Positions 59,642-64,000 of a stretch of DNA of 64,000 bases are shown in pieces. The notes beneath the pieces are model-generated. The model was given only the letters and a program-made list of their open reading frames with translations. It made no database searches and was not told where the DNA came from. Every line of letters starts with the position of its first letter. Within the stretch, counting starts at the first letter, position 1. This DNA is from Asanoa hainanensis (GTDB lineage: Bacteria > Actinomycetota > Actinomycetes > Mycobacteriales > Micromonosporaceae). The DNA lies in assembly GCF_900188485.1 (NCBI RefSeq), contig NZ_FZPH01000024.1:1-64000 (forward strand), read 5' to 3'. Made by a program: the position numbers and the translations under genes.

Positions 59642-59854
59642 ATGCGCGAGACGACCCCCAGCATCCTCACGGTCAGCCAGCGCCGGTTCGCCTGGCTCGC
59701 GTTCCTGGCGATCGCCGTTCAGGCACCGATCTCCGCCCACCTGCTGCACGACGACTCCTGGCTGCTCAGCATCCTCGTCGGGATGATGATCGGGACCCTG
59801 ATCCTGGTCGATGACGCGCAGCGGCGCCAGCCGGTCCCCGACAACGCGGAATGA
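59642..59854 (+). CDS. Small membrane protein of 70 residues
   Basis: From ATG 59642 the product has two hydrophobic segments at about residues 16-34 and 41-56 (FAWLAFLAIAVQAPISAHLL, LLSILVGMMIGTLILV). I recognise no family. It is divergent from the lipoprotein gene, with 132 bases between, and convergent with the MscS-helix gene. The regular hydrophobic pattern and lack of alternative genes support it moderately. Confidence 0.6.
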   Translation: MRETTPSILTVSQRRFAWLAFLAIAVQAPISAHLLHDDSWLLSILVGMMIGTLILVDDAQRRQPVPDNAE

Positions 59855-59875
59855 CGACCGGCCGGCGCCCGCGCT

Positions 59876-60931
59876 CTAGGCGTCCTTGCCGTCGCGCTGC
59901 TTGATCACCTGGGTTTCCGCCGGCTCGATCACCTGCGTCTCGGTCGGCTCGTCGGCCGCCGGAGGCTGCGCACCCGCGACCGGCAGGCCCCGCGCCGGGG
60001 TCGGCTCGCTCATCCCGGGCACGATGTGCACCTCCTCGGGGCGCGGGATCACCTGGGTCTGCTCGGCCTCGGTGCTGATCACCGTGGTCTCGGCCCGATC
60101 GACGTCGACCGGCGCCGGTGCCGGTGCGGCCGCCTCGCGCCGCGTGGCCTCGGCCCGCGCCGCCTCGACCCGGGCCGCCTCGGCGCGGGACCGCTCGGCC
60201 TCGGCCGCCTCGTCGACCCGCCGCTGCTCGGCCGCCGCCTTCTCGGCCTGGTAGGCCCGCGCCCGCTCACGGATCACCGCGGACTCCGCGGCCACCCGGT
60301 CGAGCCAGCGCTCCCACCGCCCCTGCATCGGCCGGACCAGTCCGCCGCCGACGCCGACGATCAGGATGCCGGCGACCGTGGCGAGCACGGCGACCAGCAC
60401 CGGCTGGGTCACGGTCGTGGCGATGCCGACCTGGTTGAGCGCGGCGATCACGCCCAGGCCGACGATGAAGACCCAGACCACGGTCGCGATCAAGCGGCCG
60501 TACGAGAGTCCGCCGAGCGCGCCACCGATCAGGTCGCGCACCGCGCTGGCGATCGCCGTCGCCACCACCAGGATGACGATCGCGATGAACGCCTTCGGCA
60601 GCCAGCCGACCACCGCGGAGATCAGGTCGCTGATCGGGTTGGGCCCCCAGATCCCGAAGGCCAGCTGGAGGGCGAACAGCAGGATCGCGTAGTAGGCGAG
60701 CCGGGCCAGGATGTCGCTGGCGTCGTACCGGGACCTGTCGAGCCGCTCCCCGATCCCGGAGCGCCGCACGGCCTTGTCGAAGCCGACCCGGGTCAGCAGC
60801 GCGTCGACCAGCTTGCGGACCACGCGGGCGATCAGGTAGCCGACCAGCAGGATCGCCAGGAAGGCCAGCGCCTTCGGCACGAAGAGCAGCACAGAGCGCC
60901 ACATGTCGGTGAGTGCGTCACCGATGTCCAT
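59876..60931 (-). CDS. MscS-type transmembrane helix protein with a T-x-V-I tail
   Basis: The 351-residue protein has five hydrophobic helices and the conserved MscS TM-helix pattern VLLFVPKALAFLAILLVGYL with RLIATVVWVFIVGLG. The mechanosensitive-channel beta domain is absent. Residues 215-290 are a charged Ala/Glu/Arg coiled coil. The final 80 residues are Pro/Glu-rich and contain TTVI once and TQVI three times. I chose ATG 60931 because the upstream codons lack family resemblance. The function of this family is unknown. Confidence 0.87.
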   Translation of the reverse strand: MDIGDALTDMWRSVLLFVPKALAFLAILLVGYLIARVVRKLVDALLTRVGFDKAVRRSGIGERLDRSRYDASDILARLAYYAILLFALQLAFGIWGPNPISDLISAVVGWLPKAFIAIVILVVATAIASAVRDLIGGALGGLSYGRLIATVVWVFIVGLGVIAALNQVGIATTVTQPVLVAVLATVAGILIVGVGGGLVRPMQGRWERWLDRVAAESAVIRERARAYQAEKAAAEQRRVDEAAEAERSRAEAARVEAARAEATRREAAAPAPAPVDVDRAETTVISTEAEQTQVIPRPEEVHIVPGMSEPTPARGLPVAGAQPPAADEPTETQVIEPAETQVIKQRDGKDA

Positions 60932-61055
60932 GTCAGACCTTCCGTCGGGGTGGATGTCAGCGGACGGCATTACCCGTACGCGGCGCCCGGCAATCCCCGG
61001 GACCGCTCCCAACCGCCGGCGAGCCGCTGCGGCGCGCGACGGTTACGCTGCTGGC

Positions 61056-63080
61056 ATGTCAGGCTCCGGACCGTCGTCGCTGCCGGGTGCCGCGACCGAC
61101 GGCTGGGACCCGGGGCTGCTCGCGGTGGTCGACCTGGTGTTCGGCTCACCGGTGGCGATGGCGTTCCTGCACGGTGACCGGCTGCGGCTGATCTACAACG
61201 ACGCGTACGGCCAGCTCCTCGGCGACCGCCACCCGGACGCCTACGGCGCACCCGCAGCCGAAGTGTTCGGCGCCGTCTGGGCCGGCCCGGCCGGCGCGGC
61301 GGTCCGCGAGGCCCTGCACACCGGGTTCGGTCCCCGCGACCCGGAGTGGCCGGCCGCCGACGACCCCGAGCCCGACCCCGCCCTGCCGAGCCGCGGGCTG
61401 TCCGCGGTGCGCGACGGCACCGGCCGGATCGCCGGCGTGCTGGTCGTCGCGGTCGAGCCGGTCCCGGTCGCGCACCGGCTCCAGGGGCTCAGCGAGCTCG
61501 CCGAGTCCCTCGCGGGCACGCTCACGCTCGACGAGGTGGCCCGGGTCGCGCTGGGCTACGGCCTGTCCTTCCCCGACGTGCACCAGGTGGCGTTCGGGGT
61601 CGACGACGGCGACGACTGGCGGGTGGTCCGCCGGGTCCGCGGCGAGGTGCTCGACGACGCCGACGAGCGGCTGCCGCCGGTCTGGCGGCGGATCCCGGCC
61701 GACTCGGTGTCGCCGTTGGCGGTCGCGGCCGGGGCCGGGCTCGCCCGGTTCACCGCCGACGGGCACCCGCTGCGCGAGTCCGCGCTGGACCGGCACGACG
61801 AGAAGGTCCGCGCGCTCGGCGCCCTTCCGCTGCGCACGCCCTCGCTGCGCGGTGCGCTGACGGTCGGCCGCCACGACCAGTACCCGTGGTCGCCGGCCGA
61901 GCGGGCACTGCTGACGGCGGCCGCGAAGCTGGTCGCCCAGGCCGCCGAGCGGGCCCGCCGGTTCGAGAACCAGCACGGCACCGCGCAACTGCTCCAGCGC
62001 AGCATGCTGCCCGAGAACCTGCCCGACGACCCCCGGTTCCGGCTCGCGGCCCGCTACGACCCCGGCGTCGACGGCAACGCGGCCGGCGGCGACTTCTACG
62101 ACGCGTTCGCCCTGCCCGGCGGCCGGCTCGCGGTGGTGCTCGGCGACGTGGCCGGGCACGACGTGCGCGCGGCCGCTCTGATGGGCCAGGTGCGGGCGGC
62201 GCTGCGGGCGCTGGCCCTCACCGATCCGGAGCCGACCAGCGTGCTCACCGGCCTCGACCGGCTGGTCGCCAGCCTGGGCGAGGAGGCGCGCACCGACGAG
62301 CTGTTCGTGACGGTGACGTACGCGGTGCTCGAGCGCGACGGCATCCTCACGGTGGCCACCGCCGGGCATCCGCCGCCGCTGGTCCGGCATGCCGGCGGCG
62401 GAGCCGACTATCTCGACGTGCCGGTCGGCACGCCGCTCGGGCTGGGCGGCGCGCGCCGGTCGGCGGTGTCCCGGCTGGCACCGGGCGACACGCTGCTGCT
62501 CTTCAGCGACGGCGTGGTCGAGCGCCGCGGCCTCGACCTCGGCGCCGGGCTGGAGAAGGTCGCCGCCAGCGTGGGCGCCGCCAACGGTGGTGACCCGCGC
62601 AGCCTGTGCGCCGTCGCCTGCGCGGCCGTCGGCGGGACGACCGACGACGACGTCGCCGTGCTGGCGGTCGAGCACGCCACCGCGCCGAGCCGCTCGGCCG
62701 GCATGGAGATCCCGGCCGAGCCGACGGCACCGGGCCGGGTCCGGCACTGGATGTCGGCGCAGCTAGCCGCCTGGAACGTGCCCGAGCAGGTGATCGGCGC
62801 CGCGGTGCTGTGCGCCAGCGAGCTGGCCACCAACGCGTTGCTGCACGCCGGCACGGCCGCGCGGGTGCAGGTCGACCTGAGCGCCGAGCGGCTGCTGGTC
62901 GCGGTCTCCGACACGGGCACCCGCGGCGCGGTCACCCGGGCCCACGCCGAGACACTGAGCAGCCGCGGTCGCGGGCTCGGGCTGATCGAGGAGCTGAGTG
63001 ACGCGTGGGGCACCGACCCGGCGGTACGCGGCTCGACGGTCTGGTTCGAGATCGGAATCCGTGCATCGAACGGAGCCTGA
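61056..63080 (+). CDS. PP2C phosphatase SpoIIE with PAS/GAF sensor and HATPase domain
   Basis: The 674-residue cytoplasmic protein has a PAS-like domain (about 20-140), a GAF-like domain (about 150-315), a SpoIIE PP2C phosphatase (about 325-545) with GGDFYDAF, GDVAGHD and DDDVAVLAV metal-binding motifs, and a C-terminal RsbW-like ATPase (about 560-665) with NALLHAG and GRGLGLIEEL. Phosphatase and anti-sigma-type kinase are thus on one chain, as in actinobacterial partner-switching regulators of sigma factors. No anti-anti-sigma gene is adjacent. It starts at ATG 61056. Confidence 0.93.
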   Translation: MSGSGPSSLPGAATDGWDPGLLAVVDLVFGSPVAMAFLHGDRLRLIYNDAYGQLLGDRHPDAYGAPAAEVFGAVWAGPAGAAVREALHTGFGPRDPEWPAADDPEPDPALPSRGLSAVRDGTGRIAGVLVVAVEPVPVAHRLQGLSELAESLAGTLTLDEVARVALGYGLSFPDVHQVAFGVDDGDDWRVVRRVRGEVLDDADERLPPVWRRIPADSVSPLAVAAGAGLARFTADGHPLRESALDRHDEKVRALGALPLRTPSLRGALTVGRHDQYPWSPAERALLTAAAKLVAQAAERARRFENQHGTAQLLQRSMLPENLPDDPRFRLAARYDPGVDGNAAGGDFYDAFALPGGRLAVVLGDVAGHDVRAAALMGQVRAALRALALTDPEPTSVLTGLDRLVASLGEEARTDELFVTVTYAVLERDGILTVATAGHPPPLVRHAGGGADYLDVPVGTPLGLGGARRSAVSRLAPGDTLLLFSDGVVERRGLDLGAGLEKVAASVGAANGGDPRSLCAVACAAVGGTTDDDVAVLAVEHATAPSRSAGMEIPAEPTAPGRVRHWMSAQLAAWNVPEQVIGAAVLCASELATNALLHAGTAARVQVDLSAERLLVAVSDTGTRGAVTRAHAETLSSRGRGLGLIEELSDAWGTDPAVRGSTVWFEIGIRASNGA

Positions 63081-63097
63081 CGGGGTAACTGCCCCGC

Positions 63098-63766
63098 ATG
63101 GGCCCACCGGTAGGGGTTTTGTTCGATGTCGACGGCACTTTGGTCGACAGCACGTATCTGCACGCGGTCACGTGGTGGGAAGGCTTTCGGGCCGGCGGGC
63201 ACGACGTGCCGATAGCGCAGATCCACCGCGCCGTCGGGATGGGCGCCGACCGCCTGCTCGACCATCTGCTCGGGGTGGAGCGTGACCGGTCCCAGGACGA
63301 GCTGGTCCGGGCGGTGCATGCCGAGCGGTACGCGCCGTACCTGTCCCAGCTGCGCCCGCTGCCAGGGGCGGCCAAGCTGCTGCGGGCCTGCCACGAGCGC
63401 GGGCAACGGGTGGCGCTCGCGTCCTCGGCGACACCCGAGGAGCTGACCGCGATGCGCCGCGCGCTGTCCGTCGACGACGTGCTCGACGGCGCGACCTCGT
63501 CGGGTGACGCGCAACGGACCAAGCCCGAGCCGGACATCATCGAGGCCGCGTTGCGCCTCGTGGGCCTGTCGATCGCCCAGGCCGTGTACGTCGGCGACTC
63601 CATCTGGGACATCGCCGCGTGCGCCAAGCTCGGCGTGCCGTGCGTGGCGCTCACCTGCGGTGGCACGTCCCGGGCCGAGCTGGCCGGCGCCGGTGCGGTG
63701 GCCGTCTACGAGGACCCCGCCGACCTGCTCACCCACCTCGACGACTCGCCGCTGACCAAGGCGTGA
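63098..63766 (+). CDS. HAD family phosphatase
   Basis: The 222-residue hydrolase has motif I FDVDGTLVDS with Asp10 and Asp12, motif II ASSAT, motif III Lys in KPEPDIIEAAL, and motif IV GDSIWD. It is like beta-phosphoglucomutase or phosphoglycolate phosphatase relatives; the substrate is unknown. It starts at ATG 63098, 17 bases after the phosphatase gene. Its stop overlaps the antiporter start as GTGA. Confidence 0.93.
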   Translation: MGPPVGVLFDVDGTLVDSTYLHAVTWWEGFRAGGHDVPIAQIHRAVGMGADRLLDHLLGVERDRSQDELVRAVHAERYAPYLSQLRPLPGAAKLLRACHERGQRVALASSATPEELTAMRRALSVDDVLDGATSSGDAQRTKPEPDIIEAALRLVGLSIAQAVYVGDSIWDIAACAKLGVPCVALTCGGTSRAELAGAGAVAVYEDPADLLTHLDDSPLTKA

Positions 63767-64000
63767 GCGCGTCCGACGCCGCGTTCGCGATCCTCGGTGT
63801 CGGCGCGTTGCTGGCCGGGGTGCTGCCCCGGGCGCTGGAGCGCCGTCCGCTGTCGATGCCGATCGCGTTCCTCCTGCTCGGCATGATCGTCTTCGCGCTG
63901 CCGGTGCTGCCCGGCCCCGATCCGATCCGGCATCCGGTGCTGGCCACCCACCTGACCGAGGTCGGCGTGATCGTGGCGCTGATGGGCGCGGGGCTGAAGA
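63763..64000 (+). CDS. Cation:proton antiporter, N-terminal part
   Basis: The visible 79 codons begin at GTG 63763 (VSASDAAFAILGVGALLAGV) and encode two hydrophobic helices with FLLLGMIVFALPVLPG, then HPVLATHLTEVGVIVALMGAG. This fits a CPA1-type Na+/H+ antiporter. The gene runs off the right edge of the window. It is coupled to the HAD phosphatase gene by a four-base overlap. Confidence 0.8.
   Translation, partial: MSASDAAFAILGVGALLAGVLPRALERRPLSMPIAFLLLGMIVFALPVLPGPDPIRHPVLATHLTEVGVIVALMGAGLK

Noticed and set aside
1-64000. tRNA, rRNA, CRISPR arrays, insertion sequences, prophage
   Set aside because: I found no tRNA-like T-loop with a matching acceptor stem, no regularly spaced repeats, and no transposase, integrase or phage structural genes. 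The holin-like gene is a chromosomal envelope protein.

Overview
The window is very GC-rich, densely packed chromosomal DNA from an actinomycete. The evidence is a pgsA-patA-pimA phosphatidylinositol mannoside operon, an LprG/P55 lipid-export pair, many GTG starts, ATGA/GTGA/TGATG stop-start overlaps, and several ECF sigma factor and TetR modules. The mix of small envelope proteins (DUF4235, DUF3618, holin-like, DUF1206) would fit Micromonosporaceae, but that family assignment is inference. I see no rRNA, tRNA, transposase, prophage or CRISPR array.

Layout. 1-542: no recognisable gene. 543-3836 (minus): phosphatidylinositol phosphate synthase, PIM acyltransferase and PIM mannosyltransferase. 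4001-10052: an EF-G paralogue with altered GTPase motifs, an AlkZ-like winged-helix protein, a GIY-YIG protein, a SoxR-like regulator divergent from an NmrA-SnoaL fusion, and a membrane protein. 10160-13811 (minus): a CapA-like lipoprotein, then HIT protein and thrS, which in other actinomycetes usually lie directly next to pgsA. 13908-17884: a CFA-synthase-like methyltransferase, a TetR/DHA2 efflux pair with three palindromic operators, a duplicated covarying hairpin and a frameshifted SnoaL-like gene. 17976-24574: a two-component system, a secreted membrane-anchored protein, a 25-bp perfect inverted repeat, an adenosine-deaminase-family enzyme, a trans-aconitate-type methyltransferase, an aldo/keto reductase and a cold-shock protein.

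24742-30091 (minus): p55 and lprG, then the small envelope-protein cluster, a lipoprotein and a decayed aminoglycoside-phosphotransferase-like gene. 30109-38103: an acetyltransferase, an amidohydrolase, a TetR with a 26-bp palindromic operator, NagZ, RecQ, an enol-lactonase-like hydrolase and a secreted DUF1906 protein. 38212-39382 looks like a small decay zone (truncated, frameshifted MFS gene and two orphan ORFs). 39628-42291 is a complete ECF cobalt/nickel importer (CbiM, PDGLE/CbiN, CbiQ, CbiO), preceded by a Nur-box-like inverted repeat.

42299-54203: a YihY/BrkB membrane protein, a GT4 glycosyltransferase, two sigma-factor modules (one with a CU044_5270-type protein, one with a membrane protein and a beta-lactamase-fold protein), a flavin-dependent oxidoreductase, and a Gfo/Idh/MocA - DUF6807 (PmoA) - cupin operon. 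A 12-codon ORF with a strong Shine-Dalgarno is coupled to the first gene of that operon. 54352-64000: a methyltransferase, a large secreted serine hydrolase, a GNAT enzyme, an MFS transporter, a lipoprotein, an MscS-helix protein with repeated T-x-V-I motifs, a GAF-SpoIIE-HATPase phosphatase, a HAD phosphatase and the first part of a Na+/H+ antiporter.

I find no unmistakable new multi-gene system. The strongest leads are the 12-codon coupled ORF, the EF-G paralogue lacking the catalytic His, the covarying duplicated hairpin, the 25-bp inverted repeat, the putative Nur box before the ECF importer, and the T-x-V-I tail.
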